Origin: Dichetophora obliterata
Taxonomy: Eukaryota; Arthropoda; Insecta; Diptera; Sciomyzidae
Reading direction: 5' to 3'
DNA: 64,000 nt
Assembly (NCBI GenBank): GCA_963920525.1
Contig: OY986435.1
Coordinates: forward strand, 303,993,408-304,057,407
The translations under genes and the position numbers were made by a program. The notes under the pieces were generated by a model. That model saw only the letters and a program-made list of their open reading frames with translations, had not been told where the DNA came from and made no database searches. Positions 1-13,251 of the stretch are shown one piece after another. How positions within the stretch are numbered: position 1 is the stretch's first letter; every line of letters begins with the position of its first letter.

Positions 1-314
1 AAGTCTTCCACTAACAAAGCATGGCTACTGAAGTTGTTTTTAGATTTTTGCTGATATATTTTCAGCTTGTTTCTGTTTGGTCGTGCTCTACCATTGGATT
101 AAACTTTTTTCTAAATGACATTGTAAATGATTTAAACTATCAAACATTTAGAATTTGTATTTAAATCATATAAAATCAACATAATAAATAACAAGTTCAT
201 TTAGGAAAAACTTTAATCAAATGGTATAGTACGACCAAACAGAAACAAGCTGAAAATATATCAGCAAAAATCTAAAAACAACTTCAGTAACCATGCTTTG
301 TTAGTGGAAAACTT
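1..314. repeat. foldback at window edge
   Basis: Bases 1-106 reappear inverted at about 211-314. The pair starts CCACTAACAAAGCATGG and ends CCATGCTTTGTTAGTGG, with the loop at 107-210. The loop text (about 131-185) recurs almost unchanged as a direct copy at 1064-1118. This is a short non-autonomous TIR or foldback element. Its true left end may lie before base 1. Confidence 0.85.
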
Positions 315-1294
315 CCAGCCAGACTGTTGGACTCCGTAATAATAACATAAGCATAAAGACTAAAGTAACAGTCCACCCTAAACAAGTGCGCGTGCGTGGT
401 GGTTTAACTGTCAAAATCGGCTCATGCACATACATTTTGTATGAAGCCTACCGAAACACGCACCGGACTACCGCAACATGAATCCAATTTCCAATTTTGA
501 CAGTGCGTTCGGATGGTGAAGTTGGCTGCATAAAACCAAAGTATTAGAACAAAGAGCAATCAGCTGCTATTAATTAATTAATCTCAATTGCAAATGGAAG
601 TATTTGTAATACTAACAGATTTTTACACAATACTAAAAGTTTTTTAAGATTTTTAAACCATCAGACTGAGCTGGTTCGAGAGCAGCAGTTCTTTGCGTGG
701 CGCTTGGGTACGCAGCGCAACGCGCACTTGTTCAACAACAAACGTGAGAATGTGAAATGGGAGAAAAAAATGAGAAATTGACACTTCAAATCTCATCGCC
801 TCTGTGGTGCAGTGCGCTAGTGCGCGTGCACGGGTATCATAAAGATTTCTGATGAAGCCTTTCTTGCAATAAAATTGCAATAAAATTTTATTGCAATTAA
901 ATCAGCTAGTGATTTTTTCCTTTTCATATTGAAAAAACGTTATTGTTGTTGTTTCTGTGGATAGATTCGTTAGAACAATTAATTGTTCTAACTTTGACCT
1001 AAAGCTCAATAAACCATTTCAAACTATCAAATATTAAATTTGTATTTAAAATCAAGTATGAATTAAACTATCAAACATTTGGAATTTGTATTTAAATCAT
1101 ATAAAATCAACATAATAATAAAAATTATTTTAATAATTAAAATGCATTTTTAATTTAAAATTCGGAGAAATTGGAAAAACCACGCCTATCTTCCATGCAA
1201 AGTGACGTCATCAATATAATAAAAAGTTCAAATCTTCGGCCCAGTCGAAAATCATTCCTTATAACTTTTTTGTAAAAAAATTCATAACAATGTT
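315..1294. other. intron sequence without recognised genes
   Basis: A/T-rich intron of scrib. It contains a direct copy (1064-1118) of the loop of the first foldback, and a shorter diverged one near 1015-1050, so it is probably repeat-derived. No coding motif was seen; the minus-strand open frame at 653-880 has no recognisable features. Confidence 0.6.
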
Positions 1295-1615
1295 ATATGG
1301 GTCATTATTTTACAAACCGTACAGATTTGAACAAAAAAGACTGACCCATTTTTGATTTGCATGAAATTTTTTTTACGGGTTCTATATCAAAAAAAAAAAA
1401 AAGATACACGTGCTCGAGGATTTTTTTGTTTTTGATAATAGACTTAAAAGTAAAAAAGTTTTAAATTTTCGTGATTTTTGCCTTGAAGACTAATTTTCAA
1501 ATTTTCGATTTCGCCATTTCGTTGTCTACTGATTTTTATATTGTTGTTTGTTTCGTAATTAGGTGTCGGTAGCTTAAATTTTAAATAAATTTAAACCAAT
1601 CTTACCCACCACTTA

Positions 1616-1854
1616 GGGCCAACTTTTCAGTGCGAGTTTAAACTCTAGTCAAATTAAACCGAGCTTAAGTCTCCAAAATTGAACGTTTAAACTAGGTTTA
1701 GGCAAAAAAGAAACACATTAAATGATAATTTAAGTCAATTTAACTTAAACGAATGCTAAAATATCTAGTTAAACCGAGTTTAAACGTCAAATTTTGGTGA
1801 GTTAAGCTCGGTTTAATTTGACTAGAGTATAAACTCGCACTGAAAAATTGGCCC
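1616..1854. mobile_element. 239-bp MITE with TTA target duplication (PIF/Harbinger-type)
   Basis: Perfectly placed TIRs start GGGCCAACTTTTCAGTGCGA on the left and GGGCCAATTTTTCAGTGCGA on the inverted right end, and extend through a nearly complete palindrome. It is flanked by TTA at 1613-1615 and 1855-1857. The empty site is present in the other arm of the surrounding foldback (4160-4170 reads GCTAAGTGG, the inverse of CCACTTAGC), which fixes both ends. A 3-bp TTA duplication is known for PIF/Harbinger elements. It has no coding capacity. Confidence 0.88.
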
Positions 1855-2871
1855 TTAGCGTGTATTAAACATAACCATCGTATTCTACGTCAAATTTTAC
1901 ATTGAAAACGATTTTTTTATCGATGGAGAAATGATTAATACTATTGCAAAAAAATTAAATAAACTCGCGCTGTACCTGACGTCGGCGCGCCAGTTGCAAA
2001 GTACATACCGTTCATCCAAAGTACATCTCGCCTCATACCGTTGTTCACTGTATTATATGACCAATATAGTATATATATAGTATGTTTTATAGTTTCAATT
2101 GAACAATGTTTTTTATTAATAAATGAGGCTTTATAGAAAATTTGGTCAACTTTAATAAACAATTGCATTATTTCAGCAAATAAAATGATATATTACGATT
2201 TCAATTCATTAGTATTCTTTAATCATTTATAGCTTTTTAGCGGCAGGAAACACAGGTTTTTTTGACAATAACTAATTAACTACCGGTATTATTATTGCAT
2301 GTAATTGACTTGCAGTAACTTTTCGCAATTTTAGTGTTTTTTCTTGAATGTTTTGTTAAATTGAAAGGATTGAAACAAGCTTCATTACGAATACTTTTGC
2401 CTTGTGATCTTTTAGACTAATTTGCAGGCATGGTTTTATGTTTTTTGTCGGCATCTTACTAATAGTGAGATTGGTGGCATGGATTGGTGAGAGAGACGGC
2501 ACAACTGCTGCAACAGCTGAAGTAAAGAAAAGATGGATTTATTAATAGACAATATTATCTAATTAAATAATAATTAAACGATAATTAAGGTATCATAATT
2601 TTTACACAATTTTTACACACTAATAAGGTTTCCAATCCGGGATCTCGGACTTTTTCCAGTCCCGACAATCCCAAGATCATAAGGCCTAAAATCCCGAAAT
2701 TTTCGGAATCTCGGGATTGCCTTCAAATTGAAAAAATGCAACACTTTAATTTGACATTCCAGTAAAAACTTGAAAAAAAAAATTTAATTTACCTCAAATG
2801 TTTAAAAATGAAATAAAAGTATATTTAAATGGTGGCACTCGCAGTAATCTGCTTCAAAAAGCATTTGATAT

Positions 2872-3509
2872 CAGGGACCGAAAATAACTGTTATTTTACA
2901 ATTTTCAGATGAAAAAGGCATAACGAAAAAGTGGCCGGAGGACTTTTTTAAATATACCATTATTATCGTAATGGCAGCAGCTTCGCGAATATTAAATGCC
3001 TTTTAAATTTTTGGCTGTTACTATAAAAATTAAAATTAACTGTTATATTTTGCCTTTTATTTTTTCGGGCAAAAATAACTGTTACTTTTGACTTTTATTT
3101 TTTAGGTAAAAAATAACAGTTATTTTGTGCCTTTTATTTTTTTCGGTCAAAAATATCTGGCTATTTGTATTTTTTCTAAGGCCGAATAAATACTCTAAAA
3201 CTAAAAAGTTTTATAGCTTAAAATGTGCGCGCTGATGAGACGATAAGAATTGCATAAAACTTTTTTGGCCTTTCAAGTGGTCTTTAAAGAAATTCAAATT
3301 GCCTGATATTTTTGACCCAAAAAATAAAAGGCATAAAATAACTGTTATTTTTGACCAAAAAAAATAAAAGTCAAAAGTAACAGTTATTTTTGCCCGAAAA
3401 AATAAAAGGCATTAAATAACTAGTATTTTTGTCGAAAAAAAATAAAAGTTAAATGATAACTGTTAATATCTGACTTTTTTAATAAAAACCATAACCGTTA
3501 CGGTCCCTG
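2872..3509. mobile_element. 638-bp hAT-type TIR element inserted in the hAT remnant
   Basis: The ends are CAGGGACCG and its inverse CGGTCCCTG. They are flanked by the 8-bp duplication TTTGATAT at 2864-2871 and 3510-3517, the length made by hAT transposases. Long imperfect internal palindromes repeat AAAATAACTGTTATTTT and TTTTATTTTTT..GG modules on both sides, about 2880-3165 against 3300-3500. It is non-coding. Confidence 0.85.
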
Positions 3510-3725
3510 TTTGATATGATTGATAAAAATTCCACCAACTACTGTTGAGTTCGAGAGATGTTTCTCGTCGGCTGAAAATTTTGCTAAAAAACAATTCACC
3601 TTTCAAAGACTTCAGTGATCTCAAAAAATGTACCGTTCTTATGTTAGTATTATTATGCCAGAAAATATGAATTTAAAATATGAAGAAACAATAGATTTAT
3701 AAAAAAAAATTATATATTTTCGTCC

Positions 3726-3747
3726 TTTATATATATATATATATAAA
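3726..3747. repeat. (TA)n microsatellite
   Basis: A short run of about nine TA units inside the spacer of the foldback. Confidence 0.8.
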
Positions 3748-4535
3748 GAAATAAAATAATTTAACTTTTAATAAAAAATTTAAATAAACTGTTTTTTTAA
3801 ATTCCTTTGGACAAATTTTTTTAAAAAAATATCCTAGCTTGCATACTTTGCACACGATTTCTTTTTTTGTTAAATAAATTACTTTTTATCTGTTTTTTAA
3901 ATCCCGGTACTAATTCCGGGATTCCCGAATTCTTATGAATAATTCCGAAATTGCTTTTGAGTCATTACATAATTTATTTTATATTATAATACAGAGAACA
4001 ACGATATTAGGCGAGAACATGAGGTTTACTTTGCAACTGGCGCACCGACGTCAGGTACCGCACGAGTTTATTTAATTTTTTTGCAATAGCAATAATCATT
4101 TCTCCATCGATAAAAAAATCGTCTACTATGTAAAATTTGACGTAAAATACGATGGTAATGTTTAAAACACGCTAAGTGGTGGGTAAGATTGGTTAAAATT
4201 TATTTAAAAATTTAAATTACGTATAAGAATATGAAATTTTTCCAAGTTTTTTTGAATTTTATTTCTTAAAAATTACTTCGTTATCTTCAAAATGAAAAAA
4301 AAAAATGTCTCTAGCTTAAACAGAACCGAAGTTATGAATTTTTGAAAATTAGTCTTCAAGGCAAAAATCACGAAAATTTAAAATTTTTTTTTTAAAAGAA
4401 AAAAAAAATCCTTGAACACGTGTCTCCTTTTTTTCGATATAGAACCCGTAAAAAAAATTTCATGGGAATCAAAAATATAGCGGTCAAAATGGTGTTCGGT
4501 TTGTAAAAGAATGACCCATATACGAGTAGCAAAAA

Positions 4536-6017
4536 ATTTAGGAATTTGTTAATATTCCTCCTGATGCCCATCTCCTCTGCATCGACCTCGTCACTTTTAT
4601 CATTGTCACATGACAAACATATTAAAGATAAGAGTCCTTGTTTTTGTAAGAGTGACTATTATCATGATTTTTTAAATAAAAAAGATTCGGGTAAAAACGA
4701 GCAATTTTTTATTGCTGAATATGGAAGTTTAGATATTGAAGTTTTATATAAAATTTTCATTTCTGCCTGATGATACGGTATTCTTATTTAAAACTACACA
4801 AATATTTCGAAAATAGCGCAAATTCTAACATATTTTAAACAATTTTTTTTATATTTCTACACAATTATTTTTAACCATTTTCTTTAATCACTCTTAAATA
4901 CCTGAAATTGAAGGTTTTATAAGAAAAATATTGCACAAAAAAATATTAATTTTAGAATTTCAATTTGTTGAACTGATCGCAAGAAAACGAAAAATTTCTC
5001 AACTTTAAAGCTATGCAGCAGAAAAAGTAAACAACATATAACATTGAAGTTATCAGTAGTGATGTACAATTTTGTGCGCTTTAATCGAGTAGTAAAAATT
5101 TTCAAAAAAACAAATTTTCATTTTTTAATTAATCTTCACTTTTTTTTTTAATTTCAACCCTCTGTGCGACGCACTCTCTCGTCTAATACGCTATGACTCG
5201 TAAAATAAATTAGAGAGTGAAATATTCTTTAGACTACATATTTTCAAGATCCTAAGCATGAATATATAGTTAGAAACAAAAGCAAACATTTTCCATCGTC
5301 AAAATTAGCCGAGATTATAAAAATGGGTGCTATTTGTGTAACTATTGCTGTATGTCAAGACATTTATTACAGCTGGTGTAACTTTTAGGAAGACAAAACT
5401 TCAAACAACATATTACTTAACAATTTTTTTTTATAAAAATTTAAAATAATTAAACATCCCAATAAACATCGACATTGTTCAATTAAAACAAGCAAACCTC
5501 TATTCAAATTAATTGAAAATGTGCGAATGTGCTATTAAATCAATATTTTGTTAAAAGCTATCTTTCCTGTTTTCAATTTAATCGAATTTCCACATACATA
5601 CATCGTTTCGGGAAGACGTCGTTTCTATTAACTATCCTTGTTAGTACATGCTCAAACATGTCGACACACCCTACTGAGCTTTCTGTTGATAACACTTTGC
5701 ACAAAGTTTTCCAATATGTTTGTTAGCGAGTGAATGCTTTGCTAAAGTATATCAGTTTGTCCGTCTGTTTGACAAGTGCCAAACAGTAAAATGTTGTTTT
5801 TTTTACCTCAACACTGTGTTTGACTTGCATTGAATTCTTGTCAAAGGTTGCACCGGAAGAGACTTCAAAAGTACCAAGCTGTGAACCTTTCATCTTCATC
5901 TATCGACATCACAGAAAACTTTCGTTTGACATGAAAATAAATTTGTTTTTGAGTACGTTTTTCCTTTCATTCATCTTACTGACCTTAATTAACTACAATT
6001 TTTTATTTTCATTGCAG
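4536..6017. other. intron upstream of the first visible scrib exon
   Basis: A/T-rich, with no recognised repeats or conserved coding sequence. It ends with the pyrimidine tract and AG acceptor at 6017. The open frames here, including one running through the acceptor, show no domain. Confidence 0.6.
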
Positions 6018-6186
6018 ATATTCCTGACATTCCTGATGATATAAAACATTTGCAAAGTCTACAAGTGGCTGATTTCAGTTCAAATCCTATTCCAAAATTA
6101 CCTGCAGGATTCTCCCAGTTAAAAAACTTAACTGTTTTAGGCTTAAATGACATGTCCTTGACGACGCTTCCCGCTGATTTTGGCTG
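6018..6186 (+). CDS. scrib: scrib exon, LRRs in the first third of the LRR domain
   Basis: The exon follows a pyrimidine-rich tract and ATTGCAG acceptor, starts with the last two bases of an Asp codon and ends two bases into a Cys codon before GTTAGT. It encodes about 56 residues, beginning IPDIPDDIKHLQSLQ and containing LPAGFSQLKNLTVLGLN and LTTLPADFG, which are typical LAP LRRs (LxxLxLxxN..L..LP). The text is nearly that of fly Scribble at the same position. The junction creates a Cys where Drosophila Scribble, from memory, has Ser. LRRs form the solenoid needed for cortical targeting. No start codon applies because it is internal. Confidence 0.96.
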
Positions 6187-6357
6187 GTTAGTATTTTATA
6201 TAAATGCTCAAAACCGTTGATATAATCTAAATAGTGAATTTAAGAGGGAAGTTTTCAAATTGAAAAAATTAATATTATTTTAAAATAATTTTGTGAAAAA
6301 TACATTATATTAATTGGAAAAAAATGTAGAATATAGTTTTTTCAATTTGTTAACTGA

Positions 6358-7696
<1,339 letters not shown>

Positions 7697-8160
7697 CTAT
7701 GAAACAATTGCGTTTTTGTTCAAACAAAGGTGCATATTACATTTTTTGCATTTAAAAACGAAACGGTTGTTTACTTGTTTGCCTTCACCACCATATAAAT
7801 TTTTGCATCGAGCTCGTCCGTCAATAACTGGCAGGTGATCCATACCATCATACCGCATATCATTACCCTGCTGATGATCGTGTTGAACTTGATGTGATGT
7901 ACTGGCGACCTCACATTTCTTTTGTATCGCTTTTGTGTCATGTTTGTGAGCACATGGGCTACCTCCAGACGGAAAACCTTTTGGGTTATTCGCACTGAAG
8001 GGTTTGCTCTTTTAAAAATTAGCCATGTATTTACCATGCAAAGGTCGAGTAAGTGGTAGAATATTCTTATATGCCATTTTACTAAAACATGCAATAACAA
8101 TAGAGTTCAGCTACTACAGCTTTTTCGCACTTTCTCCGCATTAGATCATCCTAAGAACCA
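7697..8160 (-). pseudogene. piggyBac-type transposase, C-terminal part
   Basis: The minus strand reads KWHIRIFYHLLDLCMVNTWL, the usual segment after the catalytic core of PGBD-type transposases. After a frame change it reads RYDGMDHLPVIDGRARCKNL and then FKCKKCNMHLCLNKNAIVS before a stop at 7699-7697. The Cys-rich tail (C..C....C) is the zinc-binding C-terminal domain of piggyBac transposases. It is separated from its N-terminal two thirds (11180-12780) by a LINE and a small TIR element. At least one frameshift is present, so it is dead. It is antisense to scrib. Confidence 0.85.
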
Positions 8161-8186
8161 GCCCAAATAACTTTAAAACATCTCAA

Positions 8187-8520
8187 TAAGGCCATTCACA
8201 GTTTGAATACGCTGGTCTGCCATTTGTTCGATCTGCTATTTGTTCGCCAATTTACGAAAACGTATTTTGCTTCGTTGTTGTGTTGCATACAAATGCAAAT
8301 ACGCAGGCACGCGTAAATAAAAGCAGCCCTTGGACGTGCTCTTTGTACCTCGTACTTTATGCTCTTTTATGCTCTGTCTACAGCCGCATAATCACATACA
8401 TCACAGGGTTGCACAATCTTTTTATACGACAGTCACATGGCGAGGTGCTCACAGTTTGAACAATAACAAATGCTATAAATATGATTTGTTAAAAGTACGC
8501 TCAAACCGTGAATAGCCTTA
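8187..8520. mobile_element. 334-bp MITE between piggyBac tail and LINE
   Basis: The TIRs are TAAGGCCATTCACAGTTTGA on the left and TAAGGCTATTCACGGTTTGA on the inverted right end. No clear target duplication was found, so the superfamily is left open. It is non-coding. Confidence 0.75.
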
Positions 8521-8559
8521 ACGATATCGATAAGAGTGGTCCAAAAGAATCCAAAGTGA

Positions 8560-11170
8560 GAAAAATTTACCCACCATAATATGGGTTGGGCTCAGGGACA
8601 ACACAAGACATAAAAACTAACCATGCGTTTACATAGATCTAATCATACATTAGTTTTCAATCTACTTTTGAGTTGACCCTTCGATAAGTTAACATCAAAA
8701 AAGCTTCAGTTGTTAACAAAGGTACTCATGCGTTGTAAAGGAGCAGTAGTCATATAATTTGTTCTAATAAAAGGTAAGTAAATTAAATTGTTAGCATTTC
8801 TACTGCTTCTACGGTTAGTGTTAAAATTTATAAGAGTTAGGAGTTCTGGTGAATTGAATACACCAGTTATGAGTTGGTGTAAATAGACGATATCTGCAGA
8901 CTTCCTTCTCTCATTCTCTCATAAAGATTGCATTGTTAATAGTTTTAAACGATCCTCATAAGGAGGAAGGTTTAAAGTGTCAGTTGCACTTAAGCCCCTT
9001 AGAGCAAACCGAACAAAACGTTTTTGGATTCTCTCTATACGTTCAACATGTACATTGTAACTTGGGGACCAAACTTGACTTGCATACTCTAAGTGAGGTC
9101 GCACAATTGCATAATACAGCGTTGTAGTTGTGATCATACTATTAAATTCTTAGGCCCAGCGTTTCATAAACCCGAGCATAGAAGATGCTTTTTTACAAAT
9201 GTAATCAATATGAACGTTAAACGATAGCTTAGAATCCATGCATATACCCAGATCTTTGACAGCATCTACACGACTTAATGCAGTATCTTTTATCTTATAA
9301 TCAAAAATTAAATTATTCCTTTCTCGCGAAAAGGTCATAGTTTGGCATTTATCTGGATTTAGAAACATATTGTTTTTAGAACACCAAATTTCAAAGGATT
9401 TCAAATCAGACTGGAGCAGATCTGAATTGTCTTTAGCATCTATTGTTCTGTATATTTTCATGTCATCTGCATAGATAAGTAGATGAGAGTGTTTGATGAT
9501 GTGAGTTACATCATTAATGGCTAAAATAAACAGAAGTGGACCAAGGTGGCTACCTTGAGGAACACCTGATTCAGCAATAAATTCAGCTGACAATACGCCT
9601 CGAAATCGTATTTGATAAGATCGCTCTGTCAGATACGATTGAATCCAGCTTACAAAAAATTGTGGAAAACCCATTAACTTTAGTTTAAATAGAATTAAGT
9701 TGTGTGGCAGTTTATCAAATGCTTTACTAAAATCAGTGTAAATACAGTCGACCTGGTTACCTGAATAAAATGAATTTAAGCAAAACGTTGTAAAATCGAG
9801 GAGATTAGACACAGTGGATCTGCCAGTAACAAATCCATGCTGACGAGTTGTCATGACCTTCCCACAGTGAATTTTCACACGATCATACACGAGGCGCTCA
9901 AAAAGTTTTGGAATCGACGAGAGTTTCGCGATAGGCCTGTAGATGTTTATATCGTTCTTACAACCTTTTTTATAGATAGGACCTATAAAAGATTTTTTCC
10001 AAAAAAGTGGAAAAATACTTTCGCTAATTGATTTATTGAATAACATGGACAGTGGTTGACTTAGAACGGAACCACATCGTGTTAACACTGCGGCAGGAAT
10101 TCCTTCAGGTCCAGCATTAAAATCCTCATCGATCAATCCAATATACTTTAAAATATCCTCTGAAGTAAAGGATATAGAATCCAACGAAACCCTGGGTGTA
10201 GAGTTCATATATTCAAAGTACTCTTCATCAGGATTAAAAGAGTCTGAACAAAATGACTCTTTAAAGAGATTGGCAAATAGACCACAAATTACGACAGGAT
10301 CATCAGTAAATCCGTCAGAGGTTTTAAATGATGAAGGGAATCCATCAGATTTTTTTTTTGGTGTTTATGAAACCCCAGAATTTCTTCGGATCAGACAATA
10401 TTCTCAGCTTAGTACTGTCTAAATAATTTTTATATAAGGTAGCTGAGCAATTTTCAAAGTCCAGAAACAAACGCTTGTAGATTTCTAGGTCATTCAAGTC
10501 TAAGCTACAGACATATTTTTTCCATGCCCTATTCCTGCTGTTGCGAAGAATCTTTAACTCCTTTGTGTACCAGGGGTAAGCACAATTTTTCGTAAATTTG
10601 AGGCTATATGGCACGGACAGAGAAAACATAGCAAAGATTTCCATATAAAAAAAATTAATTGAATCATCAAGAGTGTTATTATTAACATATTCTAAAATAA
10701 CATGAAGTTTACTTTGAAGTAAATGATTCAACTTCAAAAAGTCAGCTTTTTTAAAATTGAATTCATAAACTTTATCTATTGAGTTAGACTTTACTATATT
10801 ATCCCTGTCTGATTTGTACCATATGCTCAATGGTGGATGGTATTCATCAACAGCAGTCAAAACATCACATTGTTACTATCTGTAGTTAAGACCAGGTCAA
10901 CAAGTCTTTCACGACTATTATAAATACAACTCACTTGTTGTAAGTCAGAACATATATTATCAACAAATATATGCTCTTGGCGAGTCTTCGAATTAGATGC
11001 ACAAAAATATGTATCATCGTCAGAAGATTCCCATTTCAAGTCAGGCAGATTAAAATCACCTAACAATAAAATGTCGTCATTAACGTCAATTATGCTTATG
11101 ACATATTCTATGCAATCCGCAAGGCTTGCATAAACTTCTACATTTTCGGATTTTTTAATCCAATTTTTAA
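8560..11170 (-). pseudogene. non-LTR retrotransposon (CR1/Jockey-like), endonuclease end plus reverse transcriptase
   Basis: In minus-strand order, an endonuclease C-terminus has DDILLLGDFNLPDLKW and LVDLVLTTDS (about 10870-11150). A linker region has SDPKKFWGFI (10345-10860). A 352-residue reverse transcriptase frame (9150-10208) has IYTDFSKAFDKLPH, SGVPQGSHLGPLLFILAIND and the catalytic LIYADDMKIYR. The thumb continues in another frame at 8919-9137 (AIVRPHLEYASQVWSP) and then in a third to about 8645-8706 (RTNYMTTAPLQRMSTF). The element is 5'-truncated, lacks ORF1 and carries several frameshifts. RT motifs suggest the CR1/Jockey side of the LINE tree; the clade is inferred without an alignment. 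It sits inside the piggyBac gene, in the same orientation. Confidence 0.88.
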
Positions 11171-11179
11171 ACGACCCAT

Positions 11180-12780
11180 AAAAAGAATCCATGAGATCTA
11201 CGCCTAGATATGAAGATTGTATTCTTTGATGATTTGGGAGCAAGGAACTGTAATTTCTTCGTGGAGATTTTTATCCCATCGTTTATCAGTAAGGACGTCA
11301 ACATCAGTACATGCTTCGCTAGTAATGGTTTCATTCCAACAAAAGTGGACACAAGGTTCACGACCTTGCTGTCTTTTCAAGATATTGATGTAAACTGCAC
11401 AGCTTGAATGTTTACTATGAACTCTCCCAAAACGCCTCTGTTCATTTTCATCATAGCCTTCGGGCCGAGAAGTTTACAATTCTTTATACGATAACGATTT
11501 ATGGTGCCAGCGCTGTGAATACCTTGGGTCCGCAGATAAATCAGTAAGGGTATGGACATGTAACAATTATCCATATAGACGATGTAATTTTCATGTCTGG
11601 GAACTTCACGGGTCATACGTACTACAATATTCGTAGAGGTCTTCAAATCAGGTTCTTCTGGCAATAAACGATGTTCTTCTCCAGTGTAAAGTTCGAACTT
11701 GTACATGAAACCAGTTGAATCGTAAAGGGCGAAGAATTTGATTCCCCATTTATTTGGTTTATTTGGGAGATACTGTTTCATATAATGCCCAACTTTTGTG
11801 GAGCACATTTGTTCATCTATCGATAAACGTGGAAGCATGGGAATCGATTGAAAACTACTATTGAGCGAATTCAACATTGTCCTTAGTTTAAATAAACGAT
11901 CAGGATTCTCGGCATCGTACTCATCGTTGTTGTTTATATGAAGGTACTCCCTAACATTCTCAAACCTGTTGACCGTCATTACATTGCGTATTTCTTCAAC
12001 TCCATACTGCTTGTTCCAACAATCTCTCAAACGAGGAAGTTTGTGATAAGACATATAATATATGATACCAATGTATTTACCGAGCGCCATGGTATCGAAA
12101 AAGAAATTTAGATAATTTTTTTGAACTTTTGCGTAACGAATGGTCTGGTCAACTATTTTCGCCATTAGTTCTTCCGTGAAAAAAATATTTGAAACAACTG
12201 TAAGGAGTTGAGAAATCGTCTGCTGACTTTAATACCAACTTTGATCTTCCGAGAAAAGAAATTTGTCTTTGTACAACTGTAGGTTTCCTTTTCTCCAACG
12301 AGCTGTCTCAAAATCATTGGAAGTTATGTCAACAACAATATCCTTGTACTTACAGCATTCTTCGCGCACATGGCGCAACTTGTCATTCGGATCGGGGAAA
12401 GTATTTTCGGTGCCAGCATTATCAGTTAGATCATCTGCTGGTGGCACAGTGGTCAAATAATCCAACATTTTTTTGTGTAATGGTGACAGAGGCTACTGTC
12501 ACACTATGAACAAATCAACTTCCATCGACGTACCGATATCAGGAACAGAAATACCAGAAGCTTCCAGAGTTAAGACGTCCAGTTCATCATTGTTGATCAA
12601 TACGCCAGAAAATGCCCGTTCATCCAATATGGCGTAATTGGTTTCGCCTCGATTTCTTACGCGTGTTGGTATTCACCGTCATCCCCCAATTCATTTTCAT
12701 CATCCGACAGATCACCATTGCTAGGTATGACCACGTGTTCATCATCGTCGTTATCATACCTTCCATGTCTGAATAAATAG
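11180..12780 (-). pseudogene. piggyBac-type transposase, N-terminal and catalytic part
   Basis: The longest frame (11377-12165) gives 262 residues with KYIGIIYYMSYHKLPRLRDC, LPRLSIDEQMCSTK and ENYIVYMDNCYMSIPLL. The Asp residues of SIDEQM and YMDNCY correspond to members of the DDD triad of piggyBac transposases. A second frame at 11167-11361 continues with NLVSTFVGMKP, and a third at about 11190-11243 carries YLGVDLMDS, the conserved GGVDLMD block. The N-terminal piece (12229-12468, ending FLFSEDQSWY) and an acidic stretch (YDNDDDEHVVIPSNGDLSDD, about 12690-12765) are in further frames. The gene is broken by the LINE at about 11170 and by frameshifts. No TTAA-flanked terminal repeats could be fixed with confidence. 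Confidence 0.88.
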
Positions 12781-13251
12781 TAAAAAATTATAAAATGCGT
12801 AGATGCATGAAGTACCATTTATGGCACATAAGAAAATAGGAAAAAAACTATTCCAAAAGAAAAAATTTCTTATCAAGATTCAATATCAAGATTCATTATA
12901 TTTCGCTAAAAGGCAAATGTCACATTGTTTCACACAAATAATAAATATTTTCAGTTGTTTTTCACTTGTAAAACTCACTTTTAAAATTATTTGCAAAAAG
13001 CACATAAGACGATGAAGTAGCTAACTGTCGACTTGAACAATGCACATGCTAGCTGAAACGGTTTTTATATGAACGGTACTTTTGTTTGTTTTGATTTTAA
13101 CCTTAGGCTACCATGCTTAAGTTTGATTGACTAGACTTAGGCGTGGTATAAACCATGTACCATATATATTACAGTATGAATTTAAGGGTTAAATTATGAC
13201 TTAGTTATTTATTTAAGACACGCTAGTACAGCAAGATAAATATATTAAAAC
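12781..13251. other. sequence between piggyBac and MITE
   Basis: Probably the 5' non-coding part of the piggyBac element followed by intron. ATTTAAGGGTTAAAT near 13180 could be part of a piggyBac end (TTAA next to CCC/GGG), but no matching partner was found. Confidence 0.4.

Larger units (their letters stand above)
2628..3960 (+). pseudogene. hAT transposase remnant (C-terminal piece)
   Basis: At 3530-3670, read in two frames, the + strand gives ERCFSSAENFAKKQFTFQRL and a following LVLLCQKI. This resembles the C-terminal dimerisation region of hAT transposases (S.ER.FS.A.......L.......L..L). Stops and a frameshift break it. Sequences near 2635-2715 and 3900-3935 share CCGGGAT/ATCCCG motifs that may be subterminal repeats of the same dead element. 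The piece at 2820-2866 continues into 3518 once the inserted element is removed. Confidence 0.55.
1295..4535. repeat. large foldback with arms of about 500-700 bp, carrying nested elements
   Basis: The left arm, about 1295-2020 (including a 239-bp insertion), and the right arm, about 4015-4535, are inverted copies. Matching pairs include the block around 1480-1500 with 4340-4365, 1565-1612 with 4170-4220, and 1860-2010 with 4020-4160. The arms contain GCACCGACGTCAGGTACCG and TTTTTTATCGATGGAGAAATG in opposite orientations. The 2-kb spacer holds a hAT remnant and a younger TIR element. There is no intact transposase. Confidence 0.85.

Noticed and set aside
5820..6044. 74-aa frame running into the first visible scrib exon
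   Set aside because: It crosses the acceptor in a different frame from the exon and is intron sequence upstream of 6018.
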